64,000 nt of DNA, from NCBI GenBank assembly GCA_014529385.2, contig CM043960.1, positions 117,252,043 to 117,316,042 on the forward strand. The letters are read 5' to 3'. The notes below the pieces were generated by a model. That model did not search any database. It was not told the origin of the DNA and saw only the letters and a program-made list of their open reading frames with translations. The number at the start of each line of letters is the position of its first letter. Position 1 is the stretch's first letter. Of this stretch, positions 34,161 to 43,600 are shown piece by piece. This DNA is from Adiantum capillus-veneris (lineage: Eukaryota > Streptophyta > Polypodiopsida > Polypodiales > Pteridaceae). Made by a program: the position numbers and the translations under genes.

Positions 34161-34272
34161 TGTTATTGTCAAGGGGGGGGCTTCTACTTATGGTTTTAGG
34201 TGATTGAACTCTACCATGGTCTGTCTGTCTTGAGTCCATTGTTAGTGGTTTGGGCTTGAGGGGGGGGGGGGT

Positions 34273-34515
34273 TGTTGGGTATGCAAGCCCGGGTTTAGTG
34301 GTGTCTTAGCCTGTGGGCACAATCCCTTATACATATAGTCAGTAGTCTAGTTGCAAGTTAAGTTTGCATGACAAACATTGGTTTATATGTAAGGATGTTT
34401 ACACAAAGTAAAAAAGCATAGCGTGTACTTTTTTTCAAGCTATCGGGTCTCTCTCTCGCTCTTCCTCGTCTGCTGCACACCATGCTGCACCCGCCATAAC
34501 TAGACTGCATCATCA
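34273..34515 (+). repeat. 3' LTR of the gag-only copia element
   Basis: Partner of 32,315-32,556. It is preceded by a G11-12 polypurine tract (34,260-34,271) and followed by the TSD CTATT. Confidence 0.92.
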
Positions 34516-34520
34516 CTATT

Positions 34521-34611
34521 ACTAGAGTGATTCCAAGGACTAGAGTTTCATTCTCCTCACACGTGAGCGCGCACACGTGCACACACATACACACCTACAT
34601 ATATATGACTA

Positions 34612-34679
<68 letters not shown>

Positions 34680-35061
34680 TTGCAATTACCATGCTTTTCT
34701 TGGTTGATCGCAGCAATGTGCGGGTCACATACTAGTACTATATATAATGCATCTTAAAATTTTGAAGGAGAGGTCATCCGTGTGTCATGCATTGGTTGAC
34801 TTAAGAGAAAACTTTACAAAACTTTTTGATCTAAAATGTAAAAGTGAAGGCTAAGAAAACCTAAAATGGAAAAGTGATTGGTAACGTGGCACCAAACAAG
34901 ACTTTCTACTTTCTATTGTAGAAGCTTAAGTGCACATAACAAAAAATGATCAATTTTGACGAACATTCAATGAAAATCTATTTTTTGAAGATATATACAT
35001 ATATTTTTTAAAGGAGTTTTTAAAGATCAATGTTGAAATTTAATGACAATCTCATTTTTGA

Positions 35062-35119
<58 letters not shown>

Positions 35120-35646
35120 TTTTAAAGGAGTTTTTTTAAGATCATTATTGATTTTTAAAAAATTAATGCAAGTTTATATTTTAAAAGTTCAGAAATAACC
35201 ATAAAAAGGTGCTTCTATACCCTTTCTTAAAATTCATAATTTTTTTTTGAACATTAGGCACCTATGTTGGTCCCCCCCCCCCCAAAACAATTTTTGAAGA
35301 TTTATTTGTCATTGTTTTTTTCAAGGAGATTTTTTAAGATCAATATTAATATTTTTTTAAATTTGTGCAAGTTAAGATTTTAAAATACTAAAAATAACCA
35401 TAAAGAGATGTTTCTATACCCTTTCTTAAAGTGTTTCAAAATTGATGAACAGTAGGCACCTATGTTGGTGTCCCCCCCAATTCGTCGATTACTTCATTGA
35501 GTGTGTGTATGTACATGCACGCACATGACAGAAATTAAAGAAAACTCAAACATTGAGTATGTTTTTATGAAGAGAGGGATGCTTGCCTGCTTACGTCAAA
35601 GTTGGGCCATCCATGGACTAGCTCTAGATGTAGCTCAAGTATGTCA

Positions 35647-35713
<67 letters not shown>

Positions 35714-35825
35714 AACGGGAGAAGATTCATGGATAGTCCATTGTCAGATTTGGAACAAGCACATCCCCTTGGATGAATCACCTTCTAAGATGGTAGATAG
35801 ACTACTATCACCATAAGTGTGTTTT

Positions 35826-35893
<68 letters not shown>

Positions 35894-35935
35894 GAGGGGC
35901 ACCCATCAACTAGAAGAAGAGAGTAGAGAGAGGTT

Positions 35936-36015
<80 letters not shown>

Positions 36016-36252
36016 TTAGAGAGACGCTAATCAATGAAAAGAAGATAGAGAGAGAGAGAGAAAGAGAGACACAAAGATCAGAGAGAGATTGATTTTCAAT
36101 AAGTGCTCATGTCGAAGTATCCTCAATTCTTAGTAAAGATGATTAACAAGATTTTCTTTGTGATGAAAAAGAGGGTCGACTACATGCACAAGTAGATAGA
36201 TAGAGGGGAAGAGAGAAGAAAAAAACAAGTTCTACCTTCACTAGATCTCAGA

Positions 36253-36327
<75 letters not shown>

Positions 36328-38190
36328 GGAGAATTTCTAATGTGTGTGTGTGTATACACACATACATATACATAAGCGTGCTTGTGAATGTATTTATATT
36401 TATATATATATATATATACATATATATTATACATACATGTTTATATATATATATGTGTGTGTGTGTGTATGTATGTATGTATATGTATGTGCGTGTAATA
36501 TATATACATACATATTTGTAAGTGGGATTACACTAAAGCTAGGTTTATTTTAGCACTAGATGAGAATTCACAGAGGTAAGCTTTGCTTCTAATTAGCCGC
36601 AACAATGAGCGGGTCACACATTAGTCGATATCAAATTGAGGAAACATGTTCCAAAAAACAATAATTTTTATCTCTATAAAAGTCCATAATATTTTGGTAC
36701 CCATATTAAAACATGTGCATTTGCTAAAATGGTTTTTTGTATTCATGAAATTAAAATAATCATTTCATGATATAAATTTCTTACTATATTAGGAGTTCCA
36801 TATTGTAGCAATATAATATTTTTTTCTTTTGCAAAACTCACAACGGTGAGTAAATTATCGGCAACGCCAATAATTACAGATCCAAGATACTACTGATAAG
36901 GAGAGTCCTTTTAGCAATATAATCTAGATAAGCAAAGCCTTGTAGCAATATAATCTTGATCAATATATAACATGTGGAAAAAGGATTTGTATGGAACTTA
37001 GTTTTAAATCCTTTGGAACTTTACTGGCTGATATTCTATAATCCTAGAAAAAAGAAAATGTGTGCTTTGAAAGAGGTGGACATATAACTCTCTTACCTAT
37101 TGATATGATCATGCCTTAAGTTTTACAGTTGAAAACAAGGTTAAAATTCACTATGGCCTGCATAAGACTATTAAGACTATTTAGCAATTCTTTTGTGAGA
37201 GAGAAAAATAGAGAATGACATTAGTATTTGAAAACACGTGGTATCACAATAACATATTATCTTTTTTTGAAAAAAGTGCAACAATGAACTATTTATATTA
37301 AAATATATATCAAAATCATAAAAAATAATATTTGACACGATACTCAATGCCTCTCTTTAAAGAGAGAGGTACAAAAATGTCAACACCCATGCCTAAAAAA
37401 AATAAAAATAGAAAATTTTATTATCATTAGCTTGCCATGTGGCAATAATCCGCAAGCTTTTTCCAATGGTCCAAATTTGCTCCCAAAATTCAACCCTTTA
37501 CTAATAATCCTTTCAACTTCGAAGAATTTAACCTTGGAAATTCCCTTGGAAACATCCTCATAGAAGAATTTATAGAGCTATAATTTTTTTTTTTTTGGTG
37601 ATTTTAGTTAAAGGAATGCAGTGCTATGGAGAAACCAATTTAAAGATGGACGAAAACACATGAGAATCAATGTTTCAAATGAAAAATTCAAAGGTATGCC
37701 TTACTCCCTCCTTCACTGAGGCTTTTTTTAGAAAACCAAAAAGAGATAGTGAATATGTATCAGAGAGAAAAATAATTACAGCATTGTATCCACAGAAGAC
37801 ATAGGATAAATAGTGAGAGTATATGTTGTGGCATAAACATATGGGACTTCAAGTATAAAAGACCAATCCACTAGGAGAATTTGGAGCTAAAACAAGTAAA
37901 AGGGTCACAATGGCTTTTAAAACAATAAGAAAGTGATAAAATCATTAGGTTGAGCTTAACTAGAAATATATAAGGTGAAGAAGTGTTCGAGAATGTCTCC
38001 TTTATTAAGCAATCAAGTGTTCTCTTCGCAAAGAAGCAAACCAAAAATAATAGCAATTTTTTGAAATTTGTAAGATTTTTGAACTTAGTTTTGACATCAT
38101 TGGATAGGTTTTTCTCCTCTTTACCATGGTTTTCTCATATATATATATATGTATATGTGTGTGTGTGTGTAAATAGATAAATAAATAAAT

Positions 38191-38231
<41 letters not shown>

Positions 38232-38334
38232 AGTAAATATATATTATATATTATATATTATATATCTACTTATCTATATATACACACACATATGTGTGTG
38301 TGTGTGTGTATAAATAAGTAAACATACAATATAT
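34521..38334. other. AT-rich noncoding region dense in microsatellites
   Basis: I see no gene. It contains compound (TG)n(AG)n arrays at 34,613-34,678, 35,648-35,708, 35,821-35,890 and 35,936-36,013, with the reverse-complement form at 36,252-36,325. A (TA)n tract lies at 35,065-35,114, and mixed AT/GT/CA low complexity at 36,344-36,520 and 38,139-38,330. Two related AT-rich segments (about 34,975-35,275 and 35,285-35,480), both with 'ttttaaagatcaat', 'cttctataccctttcttaaa' and 'aggcacctatgttggt', form a degenerate direct repeat. Confidence 0.6.
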
Positions 38335-38600
38335 CACTACAAGAGGTTGTGTGCTCTTGTGACGTTGTTAGCGATGGAAATACATTGGGTTTTTATAACC
38401 CCCGGCGTCGCTAAGACCGTCGCTAACAGCGTCGATACGAGAACGTTGCTATAAGCGTCGCTATAACGATCGTTATATGCGTCGATATAAATGTTGCTCT
38501 ATAGCGACGCCTATAGCGACGTTTGTAGGCCATCTATAGCAACGTTTATAGCGACGCTGCAGAGCCTTATATAGCGACGATCATAGCGACGCCCGAGAGA
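38335..38600 (+). mobile_element. CACTA (En/Spm-type) terminus with subterminal repeats
   Basis: It starts with CACTACAAGA, the standard plant CACTA terminal inverted repeat. About 250 bp follow that are crowded with TAGCGACG / CGTCGCTA octamers, first mostly as CGTCGCTA and then, after about 38,500, mostly as TAGCGACG. Such subterminal arrays are transposase-binding sites in this superfamily. No opposite end (TCTTGTAGTG) was found in the window and no transposase, so this is one end of a larger or truncated element. Confidence 0.75.
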
Positions 38601-38999
38601 ATTTTTTTTTGGTGGCAGGGCATTCACCCATCAACCATATTGAATGTTTCATTAATTAATTCACCTTTGAAAAAAAATGCAAAGGTAGATATAGACCCAA
38701 AATAGTCACCCATAAGACAATATAACCATTAACTCCATCATCCATAGTATGTATTGTTTGCAAAATAAAGATACAAAACTGACAAGCGGGAATTGATGAA
38801 AGTAAATCAATGACAATTGTACACATCATAGGCAAATCACTTGATTGTTAAACTTTGCAAATGTAATAGTTACAACACCATTATCATTATTGAAAAAATA
38901 TACATGGTTTTTAAAAAGACATATAAAAGTCATCTCATGATACATAAGCTATGACAAAAAGAAACTAATGCTATCTAGCTACGGCTAGACTGACGTTTT

Positions 39000-39131
39000 C
39001 TAATCAGAGGTCTCATCGCGTCCAAGTGACGCGTTTGTCGGATTCTGCAAAAAAAAAAACAATGAGACAGCTTCCACGTACCACTGTCTCTGCTGGGGTG
39101 ACAAAGAAGAAAGAAACTCCTCATCATCCAT
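39000..39131 (-). pseudogene. Unidentified exon-like fragment
   Basis: On the minus strand a pyrimidine-containing stretch ending TTTAATGCAG precedes GTATGGATGATGAGGAG, which opens MDDEEFLSSLSPQQRQWYVE and ends in TAG at 39,000. A second acceptor-like T11GCAG lies inside the frame at about 39,046. The protein is acidic at its start and I do not recognise it. The region 38,640-39,000 downstream could be its 3' UTR. It may be a host gene fragment; there is no further exon evidence. Confidence 0.3.
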
Positions 39132-39194
39132 ACCTGCATTAAACACACGAACATTTAAACTTAATATTGAATGAATGGAGTAGAAAACATGGAC

Positions 39195-39198
<4 letters not shown>

Positions 39199-39270
<72 letters not shown>
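39199..39270. repeat. (GA)n microsatellite, 72 bp
   Basis: A pure GA array between the exon-like fragment and the nested inverted repeat. Ser-Leu repeat ORFs on the minus strand are produced by it. Confidence 0.97.
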
Positions 39271-39273
<3 letters not shown>

Positions 39274-39320
39274 GATGGATTCCTGTGTAGAGAGTTTTCG
39301 TTGAATGAGGGTGAATTTGT

Positions 39321-39660
39321 AAAAGCACTGCGCTTCGGGTGCAATGGAGACTGAAGCTGCAATCACGAAGGAAGTCCGTATCTGCTCATAGATGTTGCTT
39401 GCCCCACCACTAAATCTAGTTGATCGGGTGAAAGAGACTCTAAGAAGCAGTAGTAGTGCTTCTTAGCGTCTCTTTCACCACTAAATCTAGTTGATCGGGT
39501 GAAAGAGATGCTAAGTAAGCAGTAGTAGTACTTCTTAGCGTCTCTTTCATCGGATCAATTAGATCTAGTGGTGAGACAAGCTGCATCTATGAGCAGAGAC
39601 AGATCATTCCCTTCGCGATTGCAGCTTCAGTCTCCATCGCACCCGGAGTGCAGTGCTTGT
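39321..39660. repeat. Nested inverted repeat capable of forming a long hairpin
   Basis: The outer arms (about 39,321-39,415 and 39,560-39,660) are reverse complements with a few mismatches; shared blocks include GGAGACTGAAGCTGCAATC and CTGCTCATAGATG. Between them lie two tandem copies of a roughly 70-bp unit, each itself a near-perfect hairpin around AGCAGTAGTAGT, with stems of GAAAGAGACTCTAAGAAGCA (39,432) and GAAAGAGATGCTAAGTAAGC (39,511) against CTTCTTAGCGTCTCTTTC. It has no coding role I can see. It could be a foldback transposon, or a precursor of small RNAs if transcribed. Confidence 0.85.
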
Positions 39661-39979
39661 CGTCCCTGCTTTTGAGAACATACCTAGAGCATACGTACCT
39701 AGAGCGGACGCAAAGACCATTAAATACAATGACACAATGACACATATAACTAGAAATGGACAAAAAGCCACGTGAACACAATATATATTATAAAACGGAG
39801 CAAAATTGTTCAAAACGGAGAATCCTACAAGAATCCCAACCATCTCTTTCTTTTTTGACGTAGAACTTGAAGGGGCTTGTAGATTTGGAATGTTCAAAGG
39901 CTAGCAGCATCAACAGAACGCGTTCTTCTTCTATTCAACTTGAGTGATGAAAGAGGCAAGTCGATAACTCAGAATTTTC

Positions 39980-39983
<4 letters not shown>

Positions 39984-40052
<69 letters not shown>
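39984..40052. repeat. (GA)n microsatellite, 69 bp
   Basis: A pure GA array 35 bp upstream of the HMA-domain exon. The Arg-Glu repeat encoded in frame with that exon is an artefact of the array. Confidence 0.97.
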
Positions 40053-40056
<4 letters not shown>

Positions 40057-40086
40057 CACAATAAAATCTTACAGTCAAAAAAACAG

Positions 40087-40162
40087 GTGGTGGAGCTGCA
40101 TGTGGCCATGGATTGCCTAGGATGTGAGCGCAAAATCAAAAGAGCGTTATACAACATGGAAG
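40087..40162 (+). pseudogene. Isolated exon of a heavy-metal-associated (HMA) domain protein
   Basis: The 76-bp segment encodes VVELHVAMDCLGCERKIKRA followed by LYNMEG. This is the first strand, the metal-binding MxCxxC loop and the first helix of an HMA domain, as in plant HIPP/metallochaperone proteins. It is bounded by an acceptor-like AAACAG and a donor-like GAAG|GTACTT. The donor splits the conserved Gly codon, which is where HIPP genes commonly have an intron. No second HMA exon is visible downstream before gypsy copy 2, so this is a gene fragment. Both Cys are intact. Confidence 0.75.
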
Positions 40163-40226
40163 GTACTTAGAGAGCCAGAGTTTTTACAAAACGGAGCAAA
40201 ATTGTTCAAATACAATATTTATGGCT

Positions 40227-40544
40227 TTAAGAGGTCTCTCTCTCATTCTCGCATAGCTCAACATAACTTCCTATATCTATATAGAGCTCTCCGTTTAAAC
40301 TTATGTCCTCCGTTTCATTTTGTAGATCCTCTGCATGCACCCCATAGAGAGTAGCAGCTTGATGCTCGTCTGGCACCACCTCAGCGGCTTCTAACTGAGC
40401 ATCTTCTCCGATCTCCTCCATTGATGTCGCTGTGATTGGCACATGGTAGCCTTCATACGTCCGTGCACTAGGGGCTACCTCTATGACGTACCACCAATTT
40501 GATGCAGACTTTCTAGGATGAAATATCACCTGCCAGAGCCACAT
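40227..40544 (-). pseudogene. Unidentified exon-like ORF
   Basis: A 105-residue minus frame. The part after an acceptor-like CTCTGGCAG (about 40,531) reads VIFHPRKSASNWWYVIEVAP and then an acidic tail rich in Glu, Asp and Ala. The composition and the acceptor look like a real exon rather than a shadow, but I do not recognise the family. It lies antisense and next to the HMA exon and just before gypsy copy 2. A retroelement or host origin cannot be decided. Confidence 0.3.
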
Positions 40545-40689
40545 AACTTACATGAGAGCTTGCAAGCACATAATGAGGGTAGAAGAAGAAGAGGATCCCT
40601 ATGAAGGGCTCATAAATTTGCTCCTTGATGATGCATCCGATTTGGGAAGAAGAAGAGGATCCCTACGAAGGGCTCAGAAATTTGCTCCT

Positions 40690-41660
40690 TGATGATGCAT
40701 CTCCTTTTCAAAGGAGAACTCAAGAGCCTCCACCGAAAGAATGAGAAAGAAGTGAGTCTCCCACCACTTCGACGGAGATGGCTCCATGAAGACGGTGGAC
40801 TAAACGCTCTCCATCACCTCCAAAACAGAGAAGACCATCGCATACTTCTGCACACCATACTTCAAAGAGGGATGAAAAAAAGCAAGAGAAGAAAAAGGCG
40901 AGAAAGAGGACACCCTCTTCTCCATCTTCCTCATCCTCTTCCTCTTATGAAAGTGATGTCAAGACAACGAAGATGAAGGCAAGAAAGAGGTCACCCTCTT
41001 CTCCATCTTCCTCAAATTCTTCATCTTCTGAAGAAAGTGATGGTGCAACCTTTGAACCATCAAAAAGAAGAGGCCATAGGAAATCCTATGCCGCATGGAA
41101 GAGGTTATCCAAGCTGAAAAAGTTCAAAGAGGGAGGGAAGAGCACTCTTTCCTTACCTACGATGGCACTTTTGGTGCTACGGACAAAGTCTTGGCATTTA
41201 TCCAACAATTCGATGCGACATTCAGAGATGAGGGCTTCACGAAGTCCTCTAAGCTACGCCATGTAGCTATGCACTTTCAAAGGTCCACCAAACAATGGTG
41301 GTCTAGCCTACGGGCCAACGGTGAAGCTCTAAGAACATGGAAAGCTTTAAGAGCTTCCATTATGAAGCAGTTTTTGGCCACCGATGCCAAAGACAACGTA
41401 CTCACCGAATGGCGAAGCTTAAAGCTCTCTCCCTATGAATCCATCCACAAGTATGTAGACAAGTTTTGGGACCTACAACTCAAAACCACTATCTTCAAAA
41501 AGTTGGATTTTGGAGAGCAAAAGCAGCAATTTTATGCGGGCTTAACCGAAGAAATGGCGGAGTGTCAACTCCCAAAGGCCACGCACCATATTGGCGGTAA
41601 TACATCATACTATGGTGGCCTCTCAAATCAATTTCCAAACAGGGGCTAAGAGGAATTCTA
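40690..41660 (+). pseudogene. Gag, gypsy family A copy 2
   Basis: The N-terminal part (to about 41,060) is low complexity and encodes two copies of a KARKR(S/T)PSSPSSS Ser/Lys-rich tract. The retrotransposon Gag domain follows in 41,095-41,649: FLTYDGTFGATDKVLAFIQQ, KQWWSSLRANGEALRTWKAL and SIHKYVDKFWDL. The Gag part is open over 184 codons. The Ser-Lys tract and the Gag domain are in different frames, so a frameshift has occurred. Confidence 0.85.
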
Positions 41661-42623
41661 AGCCCCCTAAAAACAAGGGTTCTAATGAGCCTAAAGGGAA
41701 AGACAATGTCCAAAAGTCTCCTAAGGGCAACTCCAACAAAGCTAAAGAGAAGGGAGTTTATAAAGGCAAAAATAAACTCCTCCTGAAGAGCTTGAGCGTT
41801 ATCACAAGGATAACCGATGTTTCAAGTGCGGCGAACAAGTGCATGTGTACCACGCTTGTCCCCAAAAGAACAACCGCCATGATCATCCTAGAGCTACCTT
41901 GGTCGAAATCCAAGAGGAGGAAATTCACCACAAAGGATCTCCTCTATGCCATGCCTGGGAAAAGGTAAGAGAATATGATGCTTTTATTTTTTTTGACCCC
42001 GGTTCTACTCACAATTTTATATCTATAGAGTTGGCCACCAAGCTAGGCATACAAGCCTATGAGATGGAAGATGTCCTATCCGCAGATGGGAAGAAGCTTC
42101 AGTCACTCCCTTAATAGGGAATTTGAGGCTCCATGTCCAAAGCTATGTGGACAAAGAGGACTTCTTTATCTCTCCTCTCAAGCATGATGATGTAATCCTA
42201 GGGGCACCATGGTTTGATTGCATGGATGCCAATGTTAAATTCCCTGAAAGGAGAATCTCCTTTAAGTTCAGGGAAAAAGATATGTATATAGATGCTAAGG
42301 AAATGGGTAACACCATCCCCATTGTGCATACACCAGCTTTGAACAAGTCAATAAAGAGCTCTATTTCCGTGTACATGATTTTTGTTAAAGATTCTCAAAA
42401 TGAACCTAATGTATTAACAAAAGAAAATATACACAATCAAAAGGAATTAGAGTTATCCAATTTTCTCACGGGGTTTCAAGATGTCTTTATTGACGACATC
42501 CCTTGTGAGATACCTCCTAAACGAGGCAATGATGACCATGCAATTGAACTTCTTCCGGGAATTTCACCACCTAACAAACCTTCTTATAGAGTTTCTCAAG
42601 CTCAACAAGAGGAATTGACCTAA
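41661..42623 (+). pseudogene. Zinc knuckle and aspartic protease, gypsy family A copy 2
   Basis: A CCHC knuckle (CFKCGEQVHVYHACPQK) lies at about 41,820-41,870. The protease active site, FFDPGSTHNFISIELATKLG, is at about 41,988-42,045, and ILGAPWFDCMDANVKFP, the ILG-type motif, is in 42,123-42,623 after a stop and frame change. The active-site triad is D-P-G. The C-terminal part (SQAQQEELT) leads into RT and ends in a stop where the RT deletion begins. Confidence 0.8.
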
Positions 42624-43600
42624 AAAGTGGCTATCATCAAATAAGGATAGTTGATCAAGACATTGTAAAGACCGTATTTCACACTACGTTTGGTCTTTAT
42701 GAATACATTGTCATGCCTTTTGGCTTGACCAATGCACCAGCCACATTCAACCGCTTGATGGAGAAGCTATTCAGGCCTCATCGAACTTTTACTGGAGTGT
42801 TCTTCGATGATATCATCATCTACTCTAATTCATTAGACGAACACAAGCGACACCTCCAGGTAATATTTCAAGTTCTAAGAGAGAATAAAATTTATGTTAA
42901 TTGAAAGAAAAGTGATTTTTTCTTACAAGAGATTCAGTATTTAGGTCACATTATCTCTCAAGATGGCATCCAAATGGATCCATCAAAGTTAGAGGTAATA
43001 AAAGGATGGCCTAAACCAAGGAATCTTTATGAGTGAAGAAGCTTTATAGGTATGTGCGCATACTATAGATGCTTCATAGAAAAGTTCTCACTAATAGCAG
43101 GACCATTACATGACCTAACAAAGAAAAATGTTAGGTACACATGGTCTGCCAAGGAGAAAAATGCTTTCGAAAAGCTTATCTCTCAACCTATGCTTACACT
43201 ACCGGATCTCTCAAAGCCATTTGACATTCAATGTGATGCTCGTTGTGATTGCCTTGGAGCTGTTTTGCTTCAAGAAGCGCACACCATAGGCTATGAAAGT
43301 CGAAGGCTCGACCTTGTTGAGCAAGCTCTAGGCATATATGAAAAGGAACTCCTTGCAGTTCTACATATCTTAGACTCATGGAAGCACAATTTATTGGGGA
43401 CTCCTTTCATTCTGCGAATGGATCACCAAAGTCTTAAGTACTTCATGATGCAGAACAAGCTCTCCTACAAACAAATGAGGTGGGAAAATTTCCTTTCGCA
43501 ATTTCATTTTCATATTGCTCACACTGCTGGAAAGCATAATCAAGTAGCTGATGCACTCTCAAGAAGGCTGAGAGTGAATGCAGTTTCCATAGCAACTCAC
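42624..43600 (+). pseudogene. Reverse transcriptase-RNase H, gypsy family A copy 2
   Basis: RT starts at KSGYHQIRIVDQD, just after the preceding stop; the finger motifs present in copy 1 are missing. The palm reads MPFGLTNAPATFNRLMEKLF and the catalytic motif FFDDIIIYS is intact (Asp codons at 42,806-42,811). The thumb has GHIISQDGIQMDPSKLE with in-frame stops at 42,902 and near 43,036. RNase H (43,200-43,570) includes FDIQCDARCDCLGAVLLQE, ILRMDHQSLKYFM and AGKHNQVADALSRR. Confidence 0.88.

Larger units (their letters stand above)
32315..34515 (+). mobile_element. Complete gag-only Ty1/copia-type element
   Basis: LTRs at 32,315-32,556 and 34,273-34,515 (about 242 bp each, about ten differences by eye) start TGTTGGGTATGC and end GCATCATCA. 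They are flanked by a perfect 5-bp duplication, CTATT (32,310-32,314 and 34,516-34,520). The PBS TGGTATCAGAGC (32,559-32,570) matches initiator tRNA-Met, and a long G-rich polypurine tract precedes the 3' LTR. The interior holds only a copia-type gag. This is the structure described as terminal-repeat retrotransposon with GAG domain (TR-GAG), a non-autonomous form needing pol in trans. Confidence 0.9.

Noticed and set aside
35639-36013. Possible CRISPR-like or satellite array in the GA/TG-rich region
   Set aside because: Only dinucleotide repeats without spacers; CRISPR arrays are not expected in plant nuclear DNA.
36836-36915. Possible second SINE copy ('ttttgcaaaactcacaacggtgag')
   Set aside because: Short similarity to the SINE 3' end at 30,550 but no B box, no tail and no target duplication.
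39000-39362. Minus-strand protein with a long Ser-Leu repeat spanning the (GA)n array
   Set aside because: The repeat is a translated microsatellite. Only the short C-terminal part after a possible splice acceptor was kept as a low-confidence fragment.
39940-40170. A 76-residue protein with an Arg-Glu repeat N-terminus
   Set aside because: The N-terminal part is translated (GA)n; only the 76-bp HMA exon at its 3' end is supported.
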